NCBI GenBank assembly: GCA_964519885.1
Contig: CAZFLX010000004.1
Location: forward strand, 30,581-94,580
Length of the DNA stretch: 64,000 bases
Source of the DNA: GCA-002282575 sp964519885
GTDB taxonomy: Bacteria > Pseudomonadota > Gammaproteobacteria > Thiomicrospirales > Thiomicrospiraceae
Direction: 5' to 3'
Position numbers and translations under genes: made by a program. Shown here one piece after another: positions 15,837 to 23,431 of this stretch. Below the pieces are notes generated by a model, which did no database searches, was not told the origin of the DNA, and was given only the letters and a program-made list of their open reading frames with translations. Position 1 is the first letter of the stretch. Each line of letters begins with the position of its first letter.

Positions 15837-17092
15837 GGCAGTTTATTCAGTTGGCCATTTTGAATGACGCGCCATAAAAGCTGACGACGCATTTGTCCTT
15901 GCTGATTGGTGAGTTTTCCAGATTGTGTTTCGACCGATACCGCTTGTGGGTTGGCTAACAACAGATAACTATCCCAACCGAGTGCTTCAAAAGGGCCATT
16001 AATGGCTGTTTGATTGACCAGGTAAGGCGGCGTTAGCACTAAGGTACCATTGAGTTCGGGTTCGTTAAAGCTTTCGGTGTTTTTGCTGGGTAACAAGCGG
16101 CTGGTCGCATAAATTGGCCAACTAACCCGATAGTATTGCAGGCTGGGCATAATGGATCTCAGTTGTTTCGCATTGCCTAAAAAAAGGATGGCTTGAATGT
16201 CCTGTCTGGCTTGTAAGGTGGTTTCTGACAGGTCGGCGCGCAGTATTTGAGAGAGACGTTTAATTCTATCTTGACTCGATTCGATGCCACCCTGCTTTAA
16301 CAGCCAAGGACGTAAGTCGGGATTGAGTCGCTCGACCGGAATGTTGATAAGTGGAATGCGTTTGGCTTGTGCATGTTGCGTGAGCGTGTTCAGTAGCCTT
16401 TGTTCGCTGGCATCGTTGGTGGTGATAACCGCTATCTGCCCCTGATTGGGTTTAAAGTGTTCAATCAGCTGTTGTATTTCGTCCTCGGCAGGCAAGCCTA
16501 ACTGTAATGCTGGGCTGGGTGCATCTAAACGATTGAGGAAAATCTGTTGTTCGCTGGCAAAGTTCTGCACGCTTTGAATGTCGCTTTTGGTGAGCGGACC
16601 AATAATCCAATCGGGATTGTAAGACTTGGCTTTGTTGATCAGTGCTTCTCCGCTCAGGTCATCATGCAATACAATCAGTTGTAAATGCGGGTTGTGGGGC
16701 AACTGTTGATGTGCGGCACGAATCCCTTTTTCGATATCACGATTGACTTCTGCTAAACTGGGTCTGTCCGGCAGTAGCACCACCACTTTACGAAGCTGTT
16801 GTTGTGCTTGTTTAATCGCCTCAATTGAGCTTGTTTGTGCGGGTAAAATACCTCCCAATGGAATAGGAGCGGGTGTGACGACCATAACGGGAGCTTTTTC
16901 CGGTCGGGTAGGCGGTTCAGAACTGATATTTTTTTCATTGGCTGAACTTTCCGGTTTGGGCTCTAACGCAGTGGGTGAAACAACAGGTGCTTGAGCAGGC
17001 TTGGGTGCGGGTGCGCAACCAAATAAGAATAAGAGTGAACAGAGTGATGCCAGTTGAAGGCGAAAGTCGGTTGAGTGTAAAGGTTTCTGCAT
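15833..17092 (-). CDS. lpoA: Penicillin-binding protein activator LpoA (LppC-type lipoprotein)
   Basis: LpoA is an outer-membrane lipoprotein that reaches through the periplasm to stimulate PBP1A. ATG 17092 gives a 419-residue precursor with lipobox Leu-Phe-Gly-Cys; a longer in-frame start at 17230 would put 46 residues before the signal and run into rsmI, so it is rejected. A Pro-rich linker precedes the LppC/PBP-like bilobed domain, which includes 'Trp-Ile-Ile-Gly-Pro-Leu-Thr-Lys-Ser'. It is shorter than E. coli LpoA because the N-terminal TPR domain is absent. It is divergent from rsmI, the usual arrangement. Confidence 0.87.
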   Translation of the reverse strand: MQKPLHSTDFRLQLASLCSLLFLFGCAPAPKPAQAPVVSPTALEPKPESSANEKNISSEPPTRPEKAPVMVVTPAPIPLGGILPAQTSSIEAIKQAQQQLRKVVVLLPDRPSLAEVNRDIEKGIRAAHQQLPHNPHLQLIVLHDDLSGEALINKAKSYNPDWIIGPLTKSDIQSVQNFASEQQIFLNRLDAPSPALQLGLPAEDEIQQLIEHFKPNQGQIAVITTNDASEQRLLNTLTQHAQAKRIPLINIPVERLNPDLRPWLLKQGGIESSQDRIKRLSQILRADLSETTLQARQDIQAILFLGNAKQLRSIMPSLQYYRVSWPIYATSRLLPSKNTESFNEPELNGTLVLTPPYLVNQTAINGPFEALGWDSYLLLANPQAVSVETQSGKLTNQQGQMRRQLLWRVIQNGQLNKLP

Positions 17093-17127
17093 GGTATTTT
17101 TCTGACAAATTAATAAGAGAGTCTTAA

Positions 17128-18000
17128 GTGCAACAAACAACATGGGTTTTGCCCGGACAATTATATATGGTAGCAACGCCAATTGGTAATTTAGCCGACA
17201 TGGGCGCACGCGCTCAGGCGATTTTGTCACAGGTGGATGTGATTGCGGCTGAAGATACTCGTCATACAGGGCAGTTGCTGAGCGCTTTGGCTATTAGAAA
17301 GCCGATGATCAGTTTGCATGACCATAATGAGCGTGCGCGTTCAGCAGAAGTGGTGTCACGCTTGCAAGCGGGTGAATCGGTGGCTTATGTGAGTGATGCA
17401 GGTACTCCCGCTATTTCTGATCCCGGTGCTTTGTTGGTGCAGGCGGTGGCTGAAGCAGGTATTGCTGTGGTTTCAGTACCTGGAGCGAGCGCGGTATTGA
17501 CGGCGATTGCGGGTTCGGGGTTGGATGCGCGAAACGGCTTTAGCTTTTTGGGTTTTTTACCAACCAGCAATAAAGCGAAACAACAATGGCAAGATGAGTT
17601 GGCACAGACAACGCGCCTGAGTGTCTTTTTTGAAGCGCCACATCGGATTATGGAAACACTGGCTTGGTTGGCAGAGGCGTTTCCACAACGCCAATTGGTA
17701 TTAGCCAAAGAACTCACAAAATTGCATGAACGTTTTGTGCGTGGAACGACTCAAGCCGTGTTGGCTGAGTTGCAAGCTAATGCGGATTGGCAGCGCGGGG
17801 AGTTCGTGTTGTTGTTGGATGTGGCTCCTGTGGTCGAGCAGGAGGATCCTTCTGTGTCGATGAGTTTAACTGAACTGCTGTATCCTTTGTTATCGGAATT
17901 GCCTTTGTCGCAAGCGGTGAAGTTGGTTTGTGGCATCACTGGATTGAAAAAGAAAGCGGTTTACGATTTGGCGTTGCAGTGGCAACAAAAAAATCAGTGA
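17128..18000 (+). CDS. rsmI: 16S rRNA (cytidine1402-2'-O)-methyltransferase RsmI
   Basis: This 290-residue SAM-dependent enzyme methylates C1402 in the 30S decoding centre. It has the tetrapyrrole-methylase fold: VATPIGNLADMG at 14-25, AEDTRHTGQLL, then 'Val-Ser-Asp-Ala-Gly-Thr-Pro-Ala-Ile-Ser-Asp-Pro-Gly' near 90 and 'Glu-Ala-Pro-His-Arg' near 171. The start is GTG 17128 with AAGAGAG upstream. It is divergent from lpoA and followed by the RNase P RNA gene. Confidence 0.95.
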   Translation: MQQTTWVLPGQLYMVATPIGNLADMGARAQAILSQVDVIAAEDTRHTGQLLSALAIRKPMISLHDHNERARSAEVVSRLQAGESVAYVSDAGTPAISDPGALLVQAVAEAGIAVVSVPGASAVLTAIAGSGLDARNGFSFLGFLPTSNKAKQQWQDELAQTTRLSVFFEAPHRIMETLAWLAEAFPQRQLVLAKELTKLHERFVRGTTQAVLAELQANADWQRGEFVLLLDVAPVVEQEDPSVSMSLTELLYPLLSELPLSQAVKLVCGITGLKKKAVYDLALQWQQKNQ

Positions 18001-18031
18001 CTTTGTTGGTTTTGCCTGCTAGACTGCTTGC

Positions 18032-18391
18032 GAGTGGATTAAACAATCGCTGGCAGGTAACTGCTGGAGGAAAGTCCGGGCTCCATAGGGCAGGATGCTA
18101 GGTAACGCCTAGGCAGCGCGAGCTGACGGAAAGTGCAACAGAGAGCTGAACCGCCGAAGTAACGCAAGTTACTGGTAAGGGTGAAAAGGTGCGGTAAGAG
18201 CGCACCGCAGGACTGGCAACAGGACTGGCAGGGTAAACCCCATCCGGAGCAAGACCAAATAGGGGAACCATTCATGCTAGCATGAATAGAGATGGCCCAT
18301 CTCGTTCCCGGGTAGGTTGCTACAGGTGTTGAGTGATCAACATCGCAGACGAATGATTGTTCACGACAGAACCCGGCTTATCGATCCACTC
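18032..18391 (+). ncRNA. rnpB: RNase P RNA, bacterial class A
   Basis: RnpB is the catalytic RNA that matures tRNA 5' ends. Helix P1 is formed by GAGTGGAT (18032-18039) with ATCCACTC (18384-18391). The universal core is present: GAGGAAAGTCCGGGCTCC at the start, GTGCAACAGAGAGC in the middle, the GGTGCGGTAAGAGCGCACCG hairpin, and ACGACAGAACCCGGCTTATCG at the end. The length of about 360 nt is normal. An open frame of 78 codons on the opposite strand is incidental. No clear terminator follows, only a T/C-rich tail. Confidence 0.97.
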
Positions 18392-18704
18392 AATTTATTT
18401 CCTCTATTTCCCCCATTTCTTTTCTTGTTATCCTCTGCAACATCACTTTTCTGGTGCTTTCTCTTAATGCAGGTTAAGGGGTTGTTTTGTTTTTGACAAA
18501 TCTTAGCTTGTATGTTTTTTTTGTTTTAAACCACTACCTATTGTGTTTTTAGGCAATTCGTCTAAGTTATTCATTTTATTTATGAAACACAAAAAAAATT
18601 AAGGGTATTTTTTTTATCTATTTTCAGTTTAGCTAGGCTTTATAACTTATTGAATTTTAACTTTAATGATTGCGCTAAATTCAGTTTCAAGCCGTTTGCT
18701 TGCG
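18392..18704 (+). other. AT-rich non-coding stretch upstream of mraZ
   Basis: No gene is visible here. The stretch is markedly T-rich on the plus strand, with long T tracts around 18511-18527 and 18607-18615. An isolated TTGACA at 18493-18498 has no good -10 box at normal spacing. The tracts suggest intrinsic curvature in front of the dcw promoter or transcription-end sites for rnpB. Confidence 0.5.
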
Positions 18705-18733
18705 TTGAGAAGTGGGTTTTGCGTTGGTAAAAT
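18705..18733 (+). promoter_or_regulatory. Promoter of the dcw cluster
   Basis: TTGAGA (18705-18710) and TAAAAT (18728-18733) are separated by exactly 17 bp, giving a predicted start near 18740 and a leader of about 24 nt to the mraZ GTG. The MraZ box array overlaps the -10 box and the start site, as expected for autorepression. Confidence 0.6.
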
Positions 18734-18769
18734 ATGGGTCAATGTGGTGAAAAGTGGGAATAAGTGGAA
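18725..18769 (+). promoter_or_regulatory. MraZ operator: five TGG boxes at 10-bp spacing
   Basis: TGG triplets begin at 18725, 18735, 18745, 18755 and 18765, each followed by T, G or A (TGGTA, TGGGT, TGGTG, TGGGA, TGGAA). MraZ of E. coli and other bacteria is known to bind TGGGN direct repeats with 5-bp spacers, that is, a 10-bp period. The last box covers the GTG-GAA start of mraZ itself. A further TGGG at 18713 is out of phase. Confidence 0.75.
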
Positions 18770-19252
18770 AAACAATCGTCCATTACCTTTCGCGGGTTAC
18801 AAGCGGCGACCTTAGATGACAAAGGGCGCATGGCAGTACCCAAGCGATTCCGAGAAACCCTGCAACAAGTTTGTCAGGGCGAGGTGGTGTTGACGGTTGA
18901 TATCCACGACGCTTGCTTACTATTGTACCCGATGGCTGATTGGCAGGCGATTGAAGCTAAGTTAATGGCAATGCCGAATATGGATCCAGCGACTCGTCGT
19001 GTGCAACGCTTGCTGTTAGGTCATGCGGTGGAAATGGACATGGATAACGCCGGGCGAATCTTAGTGCCTGATTTATTGCGTGACTATGCCCAGATGACCA
19101 AGGATGTGATGTTGGTTGGTCAGGGAAATAAAATTGAATTTTGGTCTGCTGAAACTTGGCAGACGCAGCGCCAAGCTTGGATTCAAGCAACACGTGATGA
19201 ATTGGCGACTGAGTTGTCGGCCAATAGTCCGTTAATGGGGTTGAGTTTGTAA
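18764..19252 (+). CDS. mraZ: Transcriptional regulator MraZ
   Basis: MraZ is the dodecameric-ring DNA-binding regulator of the dcw cluster. The 162-residue protein has two AbrB-like halves: the first with 'Leu-Asp-Asp-Lys-Gly-Arg-Met-Ala-Val-Pro-Lys-Arg-Phe-Arg' near 17-30 and the second with 'Met-Asp-Asn-Ala-Gly-Arg-Ile-Leu-Val-Pro' near 93-102, including the DxxGR loops. The only usable start is GTG 18764, which lies inside the box array and has no strong ribosome binding site. The stop overlaps the rsmH start (TAATG). Confidence 0.94.
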   Translation: MEKQSSITFRGLQAATLDDKGRMAVPKRFRETLQQVCQGEVVLTVDIHDACLLLYPMADWQAIEAKLMAMPNMDPATRRVQRLLLGHAVEMDMDNAGRILVPDLLRDYAQMTKDVMLVGQGNKIEFWSAETWQTQRQAWIQATRDELATELSANSPLMGLSL

Positions 19253-20157
19253 TGACGTCCGATGCTCATGCGCCCGTGCTATTTCAGGAGTGTTTGGATG
19301 CTTTGGCAATCAAGCCAGATGGCGTTTATATGGATGGGACTTTTGGTCGAGGCGGTCATAGTGCTGGCATCCTAGCTAGTTTGAGTAAACAAGGGCGGCT
19401 GTTGGCTTTTGATCAGGATGCGCAAGCGATTGCTTTTGGTCAAGCTAAGTTTGCCGGTGATGATCGTGTGCGTTTTGTGCATGCGAATTTTGCTGAGTTG
19501 GCGAGTCGTTTAAGCGAGCCAGTTGACGGTATTTTGTTGGATTTGGGGGTTTCATCACCTCAACTAGATAATGCCGATCGAGGTTTTAGTTTTATGCAAA
19601 AAGGTCCGTTGGACATGCGCATGAACACCACTGCGGGGCTAACACTAGCAGAGCGTTTGGCACAAACCAGTCTTGAAGAATTGACTTGGGTGCTGAAGAC
19701 CTACGGCGAGGAGAAATTTGCGCGTCGCATTGCTACGGCTGTGTTAGCGGCACAGCAAGCAGGTGCTTTAACAGATACCTTGAGTTTGAGTGAGGTGATT
19801 GCTCAAGCGCAACCGGTGAAGGATAAATATAAACATCCGGCAACACGCAGTTTTCAAGCGTTGCGGATTTGGGTTAACGATGAGTTGGGCGTGTTGCAGC
19901 GGGTGTTGTCCGATGCGATTGATCAACTCAAACCAGGTGGACGTTTAGCGGTAATTAGTTTTCATTCGTTAGAAGATCGCTTGGTAAAGCAGTTTTTTCG
20001 CGATCAGTCGCGTGGTCGTTACGACGATGCCTTGCGACAGGTGGTGACAGAACCAAGGGTGAAGTCTTTAGGTAAGGTTTTTCCGAGCTTGGCAGAAACA
20101 GAGCAAAATCCACGTGCACGTAGTGCCATATTACGTGTGGTGGAACGGTTAATTTAA
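19252..20157 (+). CDS. rsmH: 16S rRNA (cytosine1402-N4)-methyltransferase RsmH
   Basis: This 301-residue enzyme methylates N4 of C1402, the same base whose ribose is methylated by RsmI in this window. It has 'His-Ala-Pro-Val-Leu-Phe-Gln-Glu' near the start, the SAM loop DGTFGRGGHSAGIL, 'Asp-Leu-Gly-Val-Ser-Ser-Pro-Gln-Leu-Asp' near 100, and 'Ile-Ser-Phe-His-Ser-Leu-Glu-Asp-Arg' near 240. It overlaps mraZ by one base. The next gene is ftsZ, not ftsL as in most dcw clusters. Confidence 0.95.
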   Translation: MTSDAHAPVLFQECLDALAIKPDGVYMDGTFGRGGHSAGILASLSKQGRLLAFDQDAQAIAFGQAKFAGDDRVRFVHANFAELASRLSEPVDGILLDLGVSSPQLDNADRGFSFMQKGPLDMRMNTTAGLTLAERLAQTSLEELTWVLKTYGEEKFARRIATAVLAAQQAGALTDTLSLSEVIAQAQPVKDKYKHPATRSFQALRIWVNDELGVLQRVLSDAIDQLKPGGRLAVISFHSLEDRLVKQFFRDQSRGRYDDALRQVVTEPRVKSLGKVFPSLAETEQNPRARSAILRVVERLI

Positions 20158-20191
20158 TGTAGTTGAACAGACAAAAACAGGGGTGGTTGTG

Positions 20192-21415
20192 ATGAAATTT
20201 GAACTCGAAGAAGCAGCTGTCAATATGAATGGCATGCCGGTAATTAAAGTCATTGGTTTAGGCGGTGGCGGTTGTAACGCGCTTGACTATATGGTGCGTA
20301 GTCAAATTGTGGGTGTCGATTTCGTGGCAGCCAATACCGATGCTCAGGCATTAAATAAATCTAAAGCCAGTACACGCATTCAGTTGGGTAAGTCTGGCTT
20401 GGGTGCAGGTTCGAATGTTGAAAAAGGCAAGCAAGCGGCAACTGAAGACATTGACCGTGTGCGCAGTGCCTTAGACGGTACACATATGTTGTTCGTGACT
20501 GCGGGCATGGGCGGCGGTACGGGTACTGGTTCTGCGCCAGTCGTTGCTAAGGCAGCGCGTGATATGGGTATTTTGACCGTTGGCGTGGTAACCAGTCCTT
20601 ACAGCTTCGAAAAACGTGACAAAATTGCTGCCGAAGGGATTGCTGATTTAGAGCAACACGTTGATTCATTGATTGTGATTCCGAACGAGAAGTTACACAA
20701 AGTAGCCGGTAAAAAATTAGGTATGTTAGATGCCTTTAATATGGCGAATAAGGTGCTACACAACGCAGTGCGTGGTGTTACCGAAGTGGTGACGCGTGAA
20801 GGCTTAATCAACGTTGACTTTGAAGACGTGCGTACCATGATGGGTTTCCGTGGCTTAGCCATGATGGGTGTGGGTTCGGCAACCGGTGATGAGCGTGCGA
20901 AGAATGCGACCATGGCGGCTATTTCTAGTCCATTGTTAGAAGATATTAGCATTAATGGTGCGCGTGGTATTTTGGTCAACGTCGTCGCTTCGGATGACTT
21001 GGGTTCGGATGAGTTTGAAGAAGTGGGTCGCTTAATTGAAAGTTTTGCTCACCCAGAAGCGATGATTAAAATCGGTTTGGCGTTCGATGAAAATCTCGGT
21101 GATGAAGTGCAAGTCACCATTATTGCAACGGGATTAACTTCCTCAGCAGCTAAAGCGCAGCCAGTTGTTGAAACCGTTAAGCCGGTTGTTGCTGATGTTG
21201 CCCCAGTTGCAGAGCCAGCAGCGGCGCGTCCATCACGTTGGGCAACGCCTAACTTAACACCTTCTGCAACAGCACCTATGCCCAATATTCCAGGCTTGGT
21301 GGGTGGTAATATTGCCGGCTTGCGCCAAGGCGTACCTGGTGTGATTGGCGCCCCTCACAATGAAAGTCATGCCTACTTGAATATTCCCTCGTGGATTCGC
21401 AAGCAAGCCAACTAA
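20192..21415 (+). CDS. ftsZ: Cell division protein FtsZ (atypical location)
   Basis: FtsZ is the tubulin-like GTPase that forms the Z ring. The 407-residue protein has GLGGGGCNA at 22-30, the tubulin signature GGGTGTG at 107-113, the T7 loop around 'Asn-Val-Asp-Phe-Glu-Asp-Val' and a Pro/Ala-rich linker. The C-terminal peptide 'Tyr-Leu-Asn-Ile-Pro-Ser-Trp-Ile-Arg-Lys-Gln' is the FtsA/ZipA-binding tail. ATG 20192 is chosen because CAGGGGTGG lies just upstream; GTG 20183 lies within that site. It appears fully functional. It is located between rsmH and ftsL, and no ftsZ lies between ftsA and lpxC. Confidence 0.96.
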   Translation: MKFELEEAAVNMNGMPVIKVIGLGGGGCNALDYMVRSQIVGVDFVAANTDAQALNKSKASTRIQLGKSGLGAGSNVEKGKQAATEDIDRVRSALDGTHMLFVTAGMGGGTGTGSAPVVAKAARDMGILTVGVVTSPYSFEKRDKIAAEGIADLEQHVDSLIVIPNEKLHKVAGKKLGMLDAFNMANKVLHNAVRGVTEVVTREGLINVDFEDVRTMMGFRGLAMMGVGSATGDERAKNATMAAISSPLLEDISINGARGILVNVVASDDLGSDEFEEVGRLIESFAHPEAMIKIGLAFDENLGDEVQVTIIATGLTSSAAKAQPVVETVKPVVADVAPVAEPAAARPSRWATPNLTPSATAPMPNIPGLVGGNIAGLRQGVPGVIGAPHNESHAYLNIPSWIRKQAN

Positions 21416-21443
21416 TGGCTGGTTTGTTGAATTTACGCTTTAG

Positions 21444-21773
21444 ATGATGAAGAACGCCCCATTGCCCGGATTGTCAATTCTGTGGTCGTGGGGCGCTGTT
21501 GTCTGGATTTTATTGATTGTTTCACTGATTGCTAGCGCGATTGCTGTGGTGTGGGTGAAGCATCAAGTCCGTTTAACCTCAACGCAGTTACATAAAAGTG
21601 TGAAGCAGGATTATGCCTTACGTGTGGAAGAAGGGCGTTTGCAACTCGAATACAATCATTTACTGTCTCGCACACGTATCGAACAGATAGCGCGCAATAA
21701 ACTCGGTATGTCTCCCATTGGTCCCGCACAAGAGCGGGTGTTGTTGTTGCCGGAAGGATCTGTGCAGCCATGA
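21444..21773 (+). CDS. ftsL: Cell division protein FtsL
   Basis: FtsL is a small bitopic divisome protein that joins FtsB and FtsQ. The 109-residue product has a short cytoplasmic tail, one membrane helix (about 15-37, 'Val-Val-Trp-Ile-Leu-Leu-Ile-Val') and a periplasmic coiled-coil of about 55 residues, ending with the typical 'Ile-Glu-Gln-Ile-Ala-Arg-Asn-Lys-Leu-Gly-Met'. ATG 21444 or 21447 can start it. Its stop overlaps the ftsI start (ATGA). Confidence 0.9.
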   Translation: MMKNAPLPGLSILWSWGAVVWILLIVSLIASAIAVVWVKHQVRLTSTQLHKSVKQDYALRVEEGRLQLEYNHLLSRTRIEQIARNKLGMSPIGPAQERVLLLPEGSVQP

Positions 21774-23428
21774 TGCGCGGAAGTCGTCGCGATAGCGTGA
21801 TTTTTGGTTTGATTGTCCTGGCATTTTCTGCCTTGCTGTTTGGTGCTTGGCGGGTGATGATTGAGCAGTCTGCCTTTTTGCAACAAGAAGGGGATAAGCG
21901 TCAAATTCGTCATGTCACGCTACCTGCGGCACGGGGACCGATTTTAGATCGTCGTGGTGATGTGGTGGCGATGAGTACGCCGATGATTTCGGTGGCAATT
22001 GATCCGAAAACCCTAAAAGATCAACCCGACTATCAAACCTCGCTTGCTTCGGCGCTGAAGATGCCGTTGGAAGTGGTGCAGGAAAAAATTGAAGCCAATG
22101 CGAATAAACGTTTTTATTACTTAAAACGGGGATTGGCACCTCATGAAGCCCAACTGATTGAAGGTCTTCCGTTAGAAGGTGTGCACCTAGTGCCTGAGTT
22201 TAAGCGTTTTTATCCTTCGGGCGAGGTGATGTCTCATGTTATTGGCTTTACCAATATTGATGACAATGGCATCGAAGGTATTGAGCTAAGCTATAACGAC
22301 TGGTTAAAAGGTAGTCCAGGAGTTCGTAAGGTTATTCGTGACAACCTTGGTCGTGTGATTGAAACGGTGGATGAAATTCGACCCGCCCATGAGGGCAAAC
22401 CATTGAGCCTATCGATTGATCGTGATTTACAGTTTTTTGCCTATCGAGCACTGAAAAGGGCGATGATTGAACATCAAGCCAAAGCAGCTGAGTTGGTGTT
22501 ATTGGACGTGAAAACGGGTGAAATTTTGGCGATGGTGTCTCAGCCAGGTTTTAATCCGAATGACCGTTCACAAGTGACAGCCGCTCAAACACGTAATCGT
22601 GTGGTGACTGATGTGTTTGAGCCTGGTTCAACCATTAAACCTATTGTTATTGCGGGTGCTTTAGAATTAGGCAGTATTAAACCTGATGCGGTGATTGACA
22701 CCGGCAATGGTAAATACAAATCGAATGATAAGTTGGTGCGTGATCATCATGGTTATGGTCAGTTAGATTTAGCCGGCATTTTGCGTAAATCGAGTAACGT
22801 CGGCATGGTCAAAATTGTTGAAGGCATGTCTCGTGAGGAGGTGTGGCGCTTTTTGCATTTCTCGGGTATCGGTCAGGAAACAGGAATTGTTTTCCCCGGT
22901 GAGCAGACCGGGCGTTTGCGAGATCCCCTGGAATGGTATCCGGTGACCAAAACCACTGCGGCATACGGCTATGGTTATAACGTGACGCTATTGCAGTTGG
23001 CGCGTGCCTATGCGGTTCTGGCGAACGATGGTGTGCTTTTGCCTTCCACATTAATTAAATTAGAAGGTGCAGTGCCGCAGGGGAAACGTGTTTTTAAATC
23101 TGAACATGCACGTTTGTTGGTTCGGATGATGGAAGAAGTAGTGGGTATGCAAGGCACAGGTCGAAAAGCGGCGATACCTGGTTATCGTGTTGCCGGTAAA
23201 ACGGGGACGACTCGTAAAGCCAATAAAGGTTACGATTCTGATAAATATCGAGCTGTGTTCGTCGGCATTGCCCCTGCTACTGCACCCCGTTTTGTTTTGG
23301 CGGTGACAGTGGAAGAACCCAGTCGTGGTCAATATTATGGTGGTGAAGTGGCTGCCCCCATTTTCAAAGAAGTGATGGAAGAAACTCTGCGTTTGATGGC
23401 CATCGCTCCAGATGATGTGGCGAGATAA
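21770..23428 (+). CDS. ftsI: Septal peptidoglycan transpeptidase FtsI (PBP3)
   Basis: This 552-residue class B PBP cross-links septal peptidoglycan together with FtsW. An N-terminal membrane helix (about 11-30) is followed by the pedestal beginning at 'Arg-Gly-Pro-Ile-Leu-Asp-Arg-Arg-Gly'. The transpeptidase motifs are intact: STIK with Ser287, SSN at 341-343 and KTGT at 477-480. Length and order are standard. It overlaps ftsL by 4 bp and ends 3 bp before murE. Confidence 0.96.
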   Translation: MMRGSRRDSVIFGLIVLAFSALLFGAWRVMIEQSAFLQQEGDKRQIRHVTLPAARGPILDRRGDVVAMSTPMISVAIDPKTLKDQPDYQTSLASALKMPLEVVQEKIEANANKRFYYLKRGLAPHEAQLIEGLPLEGVHLVPEFKRFYPSGEVMSHVIGFTNIDDNGIEGIELSYNDWLKGSPGVRKVIRDNLGRVIETVDEIRPAHEGKPLSLSIDRDLQFFAYRALKRAMIEHQAKAAELVLLDVKTGEILAMVSQPGFNPNDRSQVTAAQTRNRVVTDVFEPGSTIKPIVIAGALELGSIKPDAVIDTGNGKYKSNDKLVRDHHGYGQLDLAGILRKSSNVGMVKIVEGMSREEVWRFLHFSGIGQETGIVFPGEQTGRLRDPLEWYPVTKTTAAYGYGYNVTLLQLARAYAVLANDGVLLPSTLIKLEGAVPQGKRVFKSEHARLLVRMMEEVVGMQGTGRKAAIPGYRVAGKTGTTRKANKGYDSDKYRAVFVGIAPATAPRFVLAVTVEEPSRGQYYGGEVAAPIFKEVMEETLRLMAIAPDDVAR

Positions 23429-23431
23429 CCG

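Noticed and set aside
15833..17230. Longer lpoA start at 17230
   Set aside because: It would place 46 residues before a clear lipoprotein signal and overlap the rsmI coding start.
18039..18275. 78-codon open frame on the minus strand inside the RNase P RNA gene
   Set aside because: It lies wholly within rnpB, whose conserved helices explain the sequence; no ribosome binding site or recognisable protein pattern.
18493..18498. Consensus TTGACA as the mraZ -35 box
   Set aside because: No -10 sequence lies 16-18 bp downstream, whereas TTGAGA-17-TAAAAT at 18705-18733 fits well and overlaps the MraZ boxes.
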